A DNA stretch of 64,000 bases from CAYJLF01 sp964371055 (GTDB lineage Bacteria; Eisenbacteria; RBG-16-71-46; CAIMUX01), in assembly GCA_964371055.1 (NCBI GenBank), contig CAYJLF010000016.1:62001-126000 (forward strand), read 5' to 3'. The notes below the pieces were generated by a model. The model was not told the origin of the DNA and made no database searches. It worked only from the letters and a program-made list of their open reading frames with translations. The position numbers and the translations under genes were made by a program. Positions 38,201 to 45,404 of the stretch are shown piece by piece (the first letter of the stretch is position 1; every line of letters starts with the position of its first letter).

Positions 38201-38739
38201 TCGAGATCGGTGCGATGACCGACGAGTCGCCGCGGACGGGTGGCTTCCGCCGCTGGCGCGAGCGGACGGGTCCGTCCACGACGCTTTTCTCGTACGCGAT
38301 GAACAACGCCTGGCACACCAACTACAAGGCTGACCAGGAAGGGTGGATCGAGCTTCGGTACGCGATCCGTTTCCGCACCCCGCGCCTCGGCCGTTTCCCG
38401 GCGTCGCCCGAGGCATCGGCCCGGCGCTTCGCGGCGACCTGGCTCCATCCCGTGGTCGCGGTCCCGGCAGATACGGCGATGCCGCCACCCCCGTCGCTGC
38501 TCTCGCCGGACAACCCACAGATCGAAATCACGAGCCTTGCTCCGACCGACGACCGCCGAGGCTGGATGGCGCGGCTCTACAACCCGACGCGCGTCCCGCA
38601 GGACGTGTCGCTCGGGGGGGCGCTCGCCGCCGGTGCCGTGTCCTTCCGGAGCGACCTCGACCAGACCCGGGTAGAACCCGTCTCGTTCCCGATGCGGATT
38701 CCGCCGCATGGAATCCGATCTCTGAGACTCGAAGGGTGA
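35242..38739 (+). CDS. GH38-family alpha-mannosidase-like glycosidase (second copy, different subgroup)
   Basis: The 1165-residue protein has no signal peptide. After a ~300-residue N-terminal beta region, LWFLPHSHVDIGYSDPQP holds predicted zinc ligands His311 and Asp313, and MITDIPGATWSLAPALAQ holds the probable nucleophile Asp428; GPNYLPWHADGGDR and RYTIGGDNGPPDPDLS follow. This HSHxDIGY / TDIPxxTW pattern differs from the HAHIDTAW / LPDVFGY type in the operon at 10.4-17.6 kb, so the substrate probably differs. The last ~400 residues are beta domains like those of GH38 C-termini. The ATG at 35242 follows the outer-membrane gene by 27 nt and has only a weak ribosome site. It is probably cytoplasmic. 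Confidence 0.85.
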   Translation: MNKRHVEPGPLPDGNGPDTLPPLPWLRGYERTLSGEQWHYHAPHPEAQTAILARATDGRMSIEWETEPVPEGDDEVAARHGSVTFIWMCGLATQKGAHAFTLSADGQPLVTFRTGRDSTERRWTIRGHHGATLRFRTVMVDQFEELFGYMWLTVPRSLVSAGLPLRLQVAAEAGGSPDWHMVFEHALVPSIQAYAEEALARQGDGLVRLARLEVCHLAPPARVAVRVTPDPGAGAPGPVIGPRPLFPDAGATFDPPWTLPLEIGYNAFLLPVPADATRTTISIEEEAGVRSLELPLPPVAARELWFLPHSHVDIGYSDPQPVVERKQWAHLEQAMALARDTRENPAGARFRWNVEVLWAITSWYAQASANEKAAFIEAVRAGEIGLQGTFANVLTGLCHPEELLHLTAAARELARITGVPIDTAMITDIPGATWSLAPALAQGGVRRFSSGPNYLPWHADGGDRIGTSARVWGDRPFWWISPSGEERLLFWMTGRGYSWFHGLNSGRIGAGSVRPILDYLRELSTREHPWSMVQVRYTIGGDNGPPDPDLSAFVRDWNERFASPRLVIATTQSMFDEFERRHGAALPEFRGDLTPYWEDGAASTARETALNRRAASLLVEAAALWSMRRPREYPATEFRAAWREVLLFSEHTWGAAESVSDPDSDASRAQWAWKKERAEEALRRAQALQEAALVTRGASPSIDLLNPTGWRRNDLVLLPPPLGANTASVTDARDQPLRFQRLAGGEILVEAGELPPFAGVRITLSPALPALSAARTQPVEIADPRRRARPGTTADRARASLDASGGTIENATLRARIDGATGAIQSVILKGTAGADGVECVDPSRYPGLNAYLYVAGFDPEQALGLTTATLRLGEQGPLRASLILEGEAPGCRLFRAEIRLAAGSEELEIINTLDKLAVRAKESVHFAFPFQVPDGRVEVDLGWGMIEPDRDQLPGSCRDYFCPHDTVRIEGEKAGVVFASLDAPLVEIGAMTDESPRTGGFRRWRERTGPSTTLFSYAMNNAWHTNYKADQEGWIELRYAIRFRTPRLGRFPASPEASARRFAATWLHPVVAVPADTAMPPPPSLLSPDNPQIEITSLAPTDDRRGWMARLYNPTRVPQDVSLGGALAAGAVSFRSDLDQTRVEPVSFPMRIPPHGIRSLRLEG

Positions 38740-39164
38740 CACCCGATCGTTCGCCCCCCCCCCGCAAAACAGCGCCTTCTGGACCGTCGAGAGTCCGCGA
38801 CGCACCCCACCTGGTGAGTCGAGCGCCGAGTCGGAGACCCGCTCTCACCAATCGGCCAAATGCCATCCACATGGCGTTCCTGGCGAAGATCAGTTAAGAT
38901 TTCCTGTCTCGCTGCCGATCTAATTCTAGTCGGCTGACAGCGACGTCAGCCCGGTGTCCCGACCCGCCTCGGGGGTAGCCTTCGAGGACGGAGAGCGGCA
39001 CTCAGGGACGGATACACACGATCCGATCGCTCGCAGACGGATCGGCGCGCTCGCCGGGGGACTCAATTCTGGTGTCACGCCCACCGATCGATGCACAGGA
39101 CGCTCCTCTCGGGCGGACTGCCGGGGCGCCCGCAGTCTCGGCCCGGGTGGCGCGCTCCCCCGCG
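38740..39164. other. Intergenic with a short perfect hairpin
   Basis: No gene is seen. GGCTGAC (38932-38938) and GTCAGCC (38945-38951) form a perfect 7-bp stem with a 6-nt loop, next to AT-rich sequence. It may be a terminator of the GH38 unit or a control site for the next gene. Confidence 0.35.
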
Positions 39165-39869
39165 ATGCGTCCTGTCGCCTGGGTCGCGTCGTGCGCCTTG
39201 CTCCTCCTCGCTCCGGCCTGCGCCCTGCTGCCTCGTCCCTACCCGGCCGGACCACCCCCCTCCGGCCTGGAGTCGTTGGAGAGTGGAATCTGGCGCGAGG
39301 TCAACCTGGCGCGCTCCCATCCGGCTGCGATGGCCGACTATCTCGCAAGCTGGCTCCCCGCCTTCGAAGGGACGCGCCTCACCCGTCCCGGACACCGTCG
39401 TTTCAAGATGAAGGAAGGGCGCATCGCGGTGGAGGAGGCGATCCGCTATCTCCGCCAGGTGGAGCCCGTACCTCCGCTCGCCTTCTCCACCGGTTTGTCG
39501 TGCGGGGCGCGCGATCTCGTCCAGGACCTCGGCCCGCGGGCTGTGGTGAGCCACGTCGGATCCGACGGGAGCCTCGTCAAGGACCGCGTCGCGCGCTACG
39601 GGACGATCCGCCGCAAGGCGGCCGAGCTGATCCAGTTCGGCACGACCGACGCGAGGGAGATCGTCGCGCTCCTCATCGTGGACGACGGCGTTCAAGACCG
39701 CGGGCACCGCCGGGTTCTCTTCGACGACGACTACCACCTCATGGGTGTCGCCCTGGGGCCGCACGCCGGCTATCGGTCGATGTGCGTGATCACTCTCGCC
39801 GCGGGCTATCACGAGAATCTCGCCGGCCTGGCACCGGCGGCGGGGGCGGACGACAACCTGACCTGGTGA
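39165..39869 (+). CDS. CAP/SCP-domain protein, probable lipoprotein
   Basis: The 234-residue protein begins MRPVAWVASCALLLLAPACA, a lipoprotein-like signal with Cys19. The CAP (cysteine-rich secretory / PR-1) domain shows SGIWREVNLARSHPAAMADYL near the start, ISO PPLAFSTGLS, VSHVGSDGS with a conserved His, and DRGHRRVLFDDDYHLMGVAL, the usual closing His motif. In bacteria such proteins are secreted or anchored and of varied, mostly unknown roles. The start is uncertain: the frame is open to 39072 and there is no strong ribosome site, so 39165 is chosen from the signal sequence. It stands alone on the + strand, convergent with the gene ending at 39973. Confidence 0.75.
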   Translation: MRPVAWVASCALLLLAPACALLPRPYPAGPPPSGLESLESGIWREVNLARSHPAAMADYLASWLPAFEGTRLTRPGHRRFKMKEGRIAVEEAIRYLRQVEPVPPLAFSTGLSCGARDLVQDLGPRAVVSHVGSDGSLVKDRVARYGTIRRKAAELIQFGTTDAREIVALLIVDDGVQDRGHRRVLFDDDYHLMGVALGPHAGYRSMCVITLAAGYHENLAGLAPAAGADDNLTW

Positions 39870-39972
39870 TCGACCCCTTGGGCAGCGAGGGGGTAGGTGG
39901 CGCGTTTCACTTTGGGGTCCGGCCGCGGAATCTGGTGGGCTTCCGCGGCCGCCGTGACCCCTCCGTACTCGT

Positions 39973-40887
39973 CTAGAAGTAGCTCTGCTTCACCCGGCCC
40001 CAGGTCACGATATGGGTCGGCGTCGGGCACGGGTTCGGATCGCATGGCACGCCCGCGCCGAAGAACTCTCCTCCGCCCGCCGTGCACTGCTCCGGCGTGT
40101 ACCAGCGGCACTCGATTCCGATGCAGCAGGCCCCCTCGGCCGGCGGCTGCAGACACGGATTCGGCTCACAGCTCAACCCGAGGAACGTCCCTCCCGCCGC
40201 CGCGCAGGCGCTCGGGGGAAGGATCTGGCAGGAGCCGTCCGCGAAGCAGCAGGCGCCCGGATCATCATTGCCCGGGGGGCAGGTCACAACGCCCGCCTGT
40301 CCGAAGCCGAGGCTGCCAAGAGCGACGATCGTATCCTCGACCGGGGGAACGCTGTCGTCCACGAAGACCATGCCCTGCGAAGGGTGGGCCGTGATCGCCC
40401 ATGAGCCCGGCGGGCCGTAGCCATAGCCGGCCAGCCAGTAGCACTCGACCATCGTCGTCGTCTTGACCAGGCCAAAGCTGAGGCCCACGCCGCCGCCGCT
40501 CGTCAAGGGCCAGCCGGCTTGCGCGATCTCGAAGTCGGCGACCGGATCGGGAAGACCGCCGGCGACGACGGCAACCTCCGATGGGAACTGCGCGCCAAAG
40601 ACCAGCGCCTTCAGGCGCGGCGCCGCGTCGGGTGGGAAGGCGGCGTAGACCTTCCAGACCCATCCAGCTCCGCTCTCCGGCACCCCGAGCGGCAACTCGG
40701 CGTCGACCCCCACACACGCGGGCGCCTGGCTGGGATAGGCCGACGCGTCCGAGGTGTAGACGAGGCCGGTGTCATGCACGACCAGGGTGCCACCGAAGTT
40801 CGGCCCCGCCAGCGCCTGGCCCGAGACCAGCCCCCAGGAAGCCCCGAACAGGATCGCCAAGGTCAGGATCGTAAGCCGCCGGATCAT
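39973..40887 (-). CDS. Secreted GPN-module / two-repeat Cys-rich protein with WGRVK tail
   Basis: The 304-residue protein has a signal peptide (LTILTLAILFGASWGLVSGQALA|GPNFGG). Residues ~27-200 are the same module as in the genes at 6018 and 41219: GPNFGGTLVVHDTGLVYTSD, WVWKVYAAFPPDAAPRLKAL, ECYWLAGYGYG, MVFVDDSVPPVEDTIVALGS. Two Cys-rich repeats follow (GACCFADGSC...EPNPC and GACCIGIEC...DPNPC). It ends HIVTWGRVKQSYF. GGGAGG 8 nt before ATG 40887 fixes the start, although the frame is open to 41463. It is the last of three consecutive minus-strand genes with this tail. Function unknown. Confidence 0.8.
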   Translation of the reverse strand: MIRRLTILTLAILFGASWGLVSGQALAGPNFGGTLVVHDTGLVYTSDASAYPSQAPACVGVDAELPLGVPESGAGWVWKVYAAFPPDAAPRLKALVFGAQFPSEVAVVAGGLPDPVADFEIAQAGWPLTSGGGVGLSFGLVKTTTMVECYWLAGYGYGPPGSWAITAHPSQGMVFVDDSVPPVEDTIVALGSLGFGQAGVVTCPPGNDDPGACCFADGSCQILPPSACAAAGGTFLGLSCEPNPCLQPPAEGACCIGIECRWYTPEQCTAGGGEFFGAGVPCDPNPCPTPTHIVTWGRVKQSYF

Positions 40888-41100
40888 CTCTTCGCCCTCC
40901 CTGATGCCACCGAACCGGCACCCGTGCGGATGCCCCGCCATCGCCCCACGCCCGGACTCGAGCGTGGAGCGGGACGAGCCCCGGATCGCCGCGTATTGGA
41001 TCGCTGGGTTGGTTATCGGCTGCAATCGAGCGGATGTGCAGGGAGAAGCTGGGGAGCGCAACCTGCCTCCCGCGCCCGGTCCCGGGGTTGGGCACCGGGC

Positions 41101-41163
41101 GGCGGGGGCACCCCCGCCCCCACCCGGTCGGCCCGCCCGGGGTATCAACCCCCCCGGCGGGCC
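41101..41163 (-). terminator. Two GC-rich hairpins after a Cys-rich gene
   Basis: GGCGGGGG/CCCCCGCC (41101-41118, 2-nt loop) and a ~12-bp stem (41130-41142 with 41149-41163, loop TATCAA) lie just downstream of the minus-strand gene ending at 41219. No T-run follows, so intrinsic termination is only likely, not certain. Confidence 0.4.
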
Positions 41164-41218
41164 CGGCACATCGCTCCGGCTGGCAGGCAGCCGTCTGTTC
41201 GCGCGACCTTCCAGCCGT

Positions 41219-42109
41219 CTATGGGCGGTGGATCGCCTTGATCCGTCCCCAGGAGGTCTCCTCGATCGGCGTTCCGTCGCACGGATTGGGGTCGCAGGTG
41301 AAGATCTCCAGGAGAGTGACCCCGCCCAGGCACTCGCAAACGTTGGGCCAGTGGAGCTCGCAGGTGCCGTCGGGGAGACAGCAGGCGCTGCCGGCGAGCG
41401 GCGGGCACGGGTTCGGGTCGCAGGAGACGTCCTCTCCGAACCACAGGCCGCAGAGCTCGACACACTCCGCCTCCAGGACGATCAGGCAGTTACCCGGCTC
41501 CAGGCAGCAGGCCCCAACCTGCGGGATTGGGGCCGGACAAGGCAGGCTCCCGGGGACTCCGAAGCCAAGCGAGCCGAACGCCGCCACCGGGTCCTCCACC
41601 GGCGGAACCGAGTCATCCACGAAGAGCGTCGGCCCCTGGGGATGCGGCGTCAGGGACCAGACGCCCTGGTTGTAGGCGTACCCGGCCAGCCAGTAGCAGT
41701 CGTTCACGGTGGCGGTCTTGACCTCGCCAAAGACCACTCCGACCCCACCGCCGCTGACGGACGGCCAACCATCCTGCCCGATTTCGAAGTCGTGCAACGG
41801 GTCGATCAGGCCGGCCGCCTCGACGATCACCTCGGGCGGGAACTGCGATCCCATGACGAAGGCCTTCAGGCGCGGCGACGAGCCTGGCGGAAAGGCCGCC
41901 CAGACATGCCACAGGATCGGGATGCCGAGGTCCGCCTGCACGTCGGCGTTTACGCAGGCGTCCAGGGCGCAGTCGTACTCGTAGGTCCGGAGGATCTGGC
42001 ACTCGTGAACGATCAGCACGCCGCCGGCGTTGGGCCCGGCGAAAGCGGGCACGAACGAGACGCCGAGGAGAAGAGTCAAGGCCGTAGTCAGACGAACGAA
42101 GAATCGCAT
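41219..42109 (-). CDS. Secreted GPN-module / two-repeat Cys-rich protein with WGRIK tail
   Basis: The 296-residue protein is a paralogue of the neighbour at 39973. Its signal peptide (RLTTALTLLLGVSFVPAFA|GPNAGG) is followed by the shared module: VLIVHECQIL, WHVWAAFPPGSSPRLKAF, DCYWLAGYAYN, TLFVDDSVPPVEDPVAAFGS. This copy has extra Cys around 50-60 (YDCALDACVN). Two repeats follow (GACCLEPGNC...DPNPC and SACCLPDGTC...DPNPC), ending PIEETSWGRIKAIHRP. AAGGAGG sits 5 nt before ATG 42109, and a minus-strand TATACT box lies at 42195-42200. Secreted; function unknown. Confidence 0.82.
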   Translation of the reverse strand: MRFFVRLTTALTLLLGVSFVPAFAGPNAGGVLIVHECQILRTYEYDCALDACVNADVQADLGIPILWHVWAAFPPGSSPRLKAFVMGSQFPPEVIVEAAGLIDPLHDFEIGQDGWPSVSGGGVGVVFGEVKTATVNDCYWLAGYAYNQGVWSLTPHPQGPTLFVDDSVPPVEDPVAAFGSLGFGVPGSLPCPAPIPQVGACCLEPGNCLIVLEAECVELCGLWFGEDVSCDPNPCPPLAGSACCLPDGTCELHWPNVCECLGGVTLLEIFTCDPNPCDGTPIEETSWGRIKAIHRP

Positions 42110-42194
42110 CGGGGCCTCCTTTTCCGCAGGTTCACATCGCGGGATCGCGTCTGCGCAGCGGCGGAAACCTGGCCGTCGGAGCCGGCGCGGCACA

Positions 42195-42200
42195 AGTATA
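42195..42200 (-). promoter_or_regulatory. -10 box (TATACT)
   Basis: A minus-strand TATACT box about 86 nt before the start at 42109. The same hexamer precedes several other genes in the window. No strong -35 is seen. Confidence 0.45.
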
Positions 42201-42373
42201 GCGCAACTCCACGACAAGTGCTACCTGACGAACTTGGTCTTCTCTTTGCCCATGCCTCGGATAGCCCGGACGGAGGGCGGGGCCGGTGGCCGGTCCCCGG
42301 ATGGCCGGATCTCCAAAGTCCGAGCCTGCCGAAGTGCGCGCTCGCCGGGTGCCTGGCCCGCAGGCCCGCCGAG

Positions 42374-43342
42374 CTACTCGCGGTATCCTTCCTTGACCGC
42401 CCCCCAGCTCAGCCGGCGGGTCTCCGGTTCCGGATCGTCCCCCGGGGCGGACTCAGAACCGGTCACATAGATCGTGGCGGGAAGGCAGGCCTGGCAGACC
42501 GAGTCGGCGAAGATCTGGGCCTCGTACGTGCCGGGGCCGATCACGCCGGCATCGACGGTCACGGTGATCGATCTCTGGTAGTCGTCGATCCAATCGGCCT
42601 GGACGTGAATCCACGGGTAGCTGGCCCCCCAGGCCACATTGCAGGGAGATCCGTCGGGCCGGGAGCGGACCCACGCATCGAGATGCCCTTGTCCCTCCTC
42701 GCCCACCGGTACCGTGATGACGAGGCCCGACTGCAGGAAGGTCGCCCCGCAGGCCAGCCCGTAGGTCGAGCAGTCATGCCAGCACCAGCAATCGACGGGA
42801 CCGGCGTGGGCGGGCCAGGTCTCCATTTCCCAGTCGAATCCGTCCTCGCGCCAGCTCGCTTGCGCGATCTCCACCTGTCCGCGTGCGGTGACGTCCAGGA
42901 CGACACGCCCGACCAGGAAGAACGAACCCGACATCGGAGTCGGACCTCCGAAGGAGATCTGCGCGGCGAGGGAGCCGGGACCGTCCGAACGCACGAGGGC
43001 TCCGCCGACGCAGTTCTCGAACTCCACGAGTTGCCAGTCGGCGGGCCAGGCCAGTTCGAAGGTGAGTCGGTCAGGCATCGGTGGGTAGGTGATCAGGCAC
43101 TCGAAGAAGAGATCGAACTCCAGAGGTCCGGCCTGATCGAGGTGCTGCACCACCTCCTCGCAGGTGGTGATCGGGTTGGTGGTACAGAATCCGTCGTTCA
43201 CCGGCTGCACGTGCAGCCTGGCGGTTCCCGCCGGCAGCGGGTTGGCGACCGTGATCGCCGGGGTGAGCACGGCGACCAGGCACACGACCACGAAGACGGC
43301 CAGAACCGGCCCGGGGCCTTGGAAACGGTTCAGCGCTCTCAT
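42374..43342 (-). CDS. Secreted protein with BACON-like end domain and WGAVK tail
   Basis: The 322-residue protein has a signal peptide (GPVLAVFVVVCLVAVLTPAITVA|NPL). It lacks the GPN module and GACC repeats but is Cys-bearing (TTCEEVVQ, DCWCWHDCSTYGLACG). Its C-terminal half (YPWIHVQADWIDDYQRSITV ... GVIGPGTYEAQIFADSVC) resembles Ig-like BACON domains of surface proteins. It ends EPETRRLSWGAVKEGYRE, the most divergent copy of the shared tail (Ala for Arg). GGGAGG precedes ATG 43342, and a TTGCCG-N17-TATCCT promoter lies at 43427-43455. It is divergent from the selenoprotein gene by 277 nt. Function unknown. Confidence 0.75.
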   Translation of the reverse strand: MRALNRFQGPGPVLAVFVVVCLVAVLTPAITVANPLPAGTARLHVQPVNDGFCTTNPITTCEEVVQHLDQAGPLEFDLFFECLITYPPMPDRLTFELAWPADWQLVEFENCVGGALVRSDGPGSLAAQISFGGPTPMSGSFFLVGRVVLDVTARGQVEIAQASWREDGFDWEMETWPAHAGPVDCWCWHDCSTYGLACGATFLQSGLVITVPVGEEGQGHLDAWVRSRPDGSPCNVAWGASYPWIHVQADWIDDYQRSITVTVDAGVIGPGTYEAQIFADSVCQACLPATIYVTGSESAPGDDPEPETRRLSWGAVKEGYRE

Positions 43343-43426
43343 GGCGTCCTCCCTGGTGGGAATCCGAATCGAATGGCGCAACACTCGCGTCGTTCGGCAT
43401 GGAGACGGAGGAACTCAGACGCGACA

Positions 43427-43455
43427 AGGATACCACCCCCGCCGGGCACCGGCAA
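43427..43455 (-). promoter_or_regulatory. Sigma-70-like promoter
   Basis: On the minus strand, TTGCCG (43450-43455), 17-nt spacer, TATCCT (43427-43432), 85 nt before the start at 43342. The arrangement parallels that at 17832-17861, ahead of another tail-bearing Cys-rich gene. Confidence 0.6.
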
Positions 43456-43565
43456 CCGGCAGCCACGGACCGACGGCCGGAACCTCCGCTGACCGCGCTG
43501 GTTCATCCAAGGAGTGGGCGCGGTCGACCTGGGTCACCCGCTGACCCCGGGGCCGCGCCCTCGAC

Positions 43566-43595
43566 TTCACATCGCCAAAGAAGACCGAATATCCC
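43566..43595 (+). promoter_or_regulatory. Candidate promoter of the selenoprotein gene
   Basis: TTCACA (43566-43571), 18-nt spacer, TATCCC (43590-43595), with an AAGGAAG ribosome site before ATG 43620. The -35 is a 5/6 match; the -10 is weaker. Confidence 0.4.
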
Positions 43596-43619
43596 CTCAA
43601 CACGGAAAGAAGGAAGCCG

Positions 43620-44387
43620 ATGAAGATCAGCGCATCCCGTCCGGTCGGCCTGCCGGCTGTTCTCCTCCCGCTGCTGGCGTGGTCGGTTCTCGCGAGCCCA
43701 TCGCCGGGGAACGCCGCGGACCACCCCGAGACGACGCGGTCAACCGCGGACGACGCAACCGGCTCGCCGGTGGTCCTGCGGGTCTACACCGACTACGTGT
43801 GACCCTGGTGTTACCTCAGCACCGTGCGTGTTGAACGGCTGCAACGGGAGTACGACATCCGGGTCGAGTACGTGAACTTCCCGCTTCACGCCGACACGCC
43901 CCAGGAGGGCGTGGCGCTGTTGGAGCTCTTCGGCGGCGAGGCCGCGCGGCCGCGCCTGCGGGAGTCCCAGCAACGGTTGAAGGCACTCGCGGCCGCGGAG
44001 GGACTGCCGATCTCCGATCGGGAGATGACGTACAACAGCCGATCGGCCCAGGAACTGGGCGCGTGGGCCACGCGCCAGGGCAAGGGAAAGGAGTTCCACG
44101 ACGCCGTCTACCGCGCCTACTTCGTCGATGGGCGGAACATCGCCGAGCGCGACGTGCTGCTCGCCCTCGCCGCTTCGGCGGGGCTCGATCCGAAGGAAGC
44201 CGCCGGCGTGCTCGATCACCGCACGTTCAAGAGCGTCGTGGATCAGGAGTGGGCCGCGAGCCGGACCGCGGGTGTCACGGCCGTGCCGACGTTCGAAGCC
44301 GGCGGACGGAAGGTCGTCGGGGCACAGCCCTACGAGGAGCTGGTCCGGCTCTTGCAGCAGGCGGGGGCGAAGAAGCGGGCGGGCTGA
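43620..44387 (+). CDS. Exported DsbA/FrnE-type thiol-disulfide oxidoreductase, probable selenoprotein (TGA = Sec61)
   Basis: One continuous frame runs from ATG 43620 (AAGGAAG upstream) through an in-frame TGA at 43800-43802 to 44387, giving 255 residues. Before the TGA is a signal peptide (AVLLPLLAWSVLASPSPGNA) and VVLRVYTDYV; directly after it come PWCYLSTVRVERLQ and VEYVNFPLHADTPQEG. FrnE/DsbA-family proteins read DxVCPWCY there, so the TGA sits exactly at the first active-site Cys, making U-P-W-C. A hairpin 15-39 nt after the TGA fits a bacterial SECIS. The C-terminal part has the family helices and a cis-Pro loop (TAVPTF). Without readthrough one would call only a truncated protein from about 43824 without an active site. 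It probably makes or shuffles disulfides in the periplasm. Confidence 0.8.
43800..43841 (+). promoter_or_regulatory. UGA codon and SECIS-like hairpin
   Basis: TGA 43800-43802 is followed by CAG (43817-43819), a 2-nt bulge, CCGT (43822-43825), a 9-nt loop beginning with G (43826-43834), then ACGG and CTG (43835-43841). The loop starts 24 nt after the TGA. A bulged short stem with G at the loop front and this spacing fits the known bacterial SECIS rules. Confidence 0.55.
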
Positions 44388-44398
44388 GGGAGGGCGCC

Positions 44399-45232
44399 TC
44401 AAGGCAAGGCCAGGTGGTGCCCCCTCAAACCCGCGTCCGATGCGTACAGGATCTCCGGATCTTCTCCCTCGACCTCGAGGCGTCCCTGCACGCGCTGGCG
44501 TACGATCCCGACCTCGTCGCGGATGAAGTAGTCGATCTGCTGCACATTCCTGATCTTGGTCGACGGACCGGAGGTGTCCGGAGTGATATCGAGGACGACG
44601 GTCACCCGTCCATGGTGAGCGTCGGTCCAGGTGCCGGAGGGCGTGACGATGTTCCACCGCCCCTTGCTCTCGGCCGTCACGCTGAGCGCCACGTGCACCG
44701 GGATGCCGTTGACCTCGCCGTCCGCCTGCCCGCCGGCCAGGGGCCAGGTGGTCCCGGGCGGCGCGGCGAAGTCGAGCGCCTTCCAGGGCAGGCTTCCCTC
44801 CAGGATGCCGATGATCCGGCGTGAGAGCGAATCCGACCCGAAGCCGGTGAATCCGACGCGCAGGTAGGCCGTCTGCCCGGACGTCCGCCACCAGGTCGTG
44901 TCGGCCGGATCGCCATCGAGAAGGGAGACGACACCGCTGAAGCTCACCCCCCCGAACTCACGCCTCACGGTCACGCTGTCGATCCGCTGATAGAGAGGAC
45001 GAGGCTGGCCGGACAGGGTGTCACGGACGTCGTAGGTCCAGCGACTCCCGACCGACAGCGGGAAGTCGATCGGCTCCGGGCTCCAGGGCGGAGGCTTGGT
45101 GCCGCCGTCGTCGTCACTGCAGGAAAGCGCGAACAGGAAGACGAACGCGAGCAGGCAGAGAGCCCGCACGTGACCAGAGCGACGACCCCACGGACCCGGC
45201 GATGACCGGTGAAGATCTCTTGAGACGGTCAT
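44399..45232 (-). CDS. Probable lipoprotein of unknown function
   Basis: The 277-residue protein has a lipoprotein-like signal (ALCLLAFVFLFALSC, Cys38) followed by SDDDGGTKPPPWSPEP, a charged flexible linker. The rest is beta-rich: PLSVGSRWTYDVRDTLSG, GVSFSGVVSLLDGDPADTTWWR, GTTWPLAGGQADGEVNG, RVTVVLDITPDTSGPSTKIRN and FIRDEVGIVRQRVQG. The VGSRWTY and EVGIVRQR stretches recur in bacterial surface lipoproteins of unknown function. GGGAGGGG precedes ATG 45232. Its 3' end faces the selenoprotein gene with only an 11-nt gap, and its start is divergent from the histidine kinase. The -3 residue of the lipobox is Ala, so lipidation is likely rather than certain. Confidence 0.65.
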   Translation of the reverse strand: MTVSRDLHRSSPGPWGRRSGHVRALCLLAFVFLFALSCSDDDGGTKPPPWSPEPIDFPLSVGSRWTYDVRDTLSGQPRPLYQRIDSVTVRREFGGVSFSGVVSLLDGDPADTTWWRTSGQTAYLRVGFTGFGSDSLSRRIIGILEGSLPWKALDFAAPPGTTWPLAGGQADGEVNGIPVHVALSVTAESKGRWNIVTPSGTWTDAHHGRVTVVLDITPDTSGPSTKIRNVQQIDYFIRDEVGIVRQRVQGRLEVEGEDPEILYASDAGLRGHHLALP

Positions 45233-45388
45233 GAACGGCCCCTCCCTGGACCGATCGGCGCTCCGAACGCGGCTCGCCCAGTTCCTCAGCATCCTGCTGG
45301 TTCCCGACGATCGCGCCGGCGCCGGGTTGGCTGCCAGCCGGTTCGGAGCGCGCCGTGGGCGAAGATACGCCCGGCTCTCCCGGCGTGC

Positions 45389-45394
45389 TAATCT
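45389..45394 (+). promoter_or_regulatory. -10 box (TAATCT) of a near-leaderless gene
   Basis: TAATCT ends 10 nt before ATG 45405, with only pyrimidine-rich sequence and no ribosome site in between. Confidence 0.4.
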
Positions 45395-45404
45395 CTCTCC
45401 CGCC

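Noticed and set aside
43824..44387. A truncated DsbA-like gene starting at GTG 43824
   Set aside because: The upstream frame with signal peptide and active-site text is in the same phase, separated by only one TGA at the catalytic Cys position. A single recoded gene is the better model.
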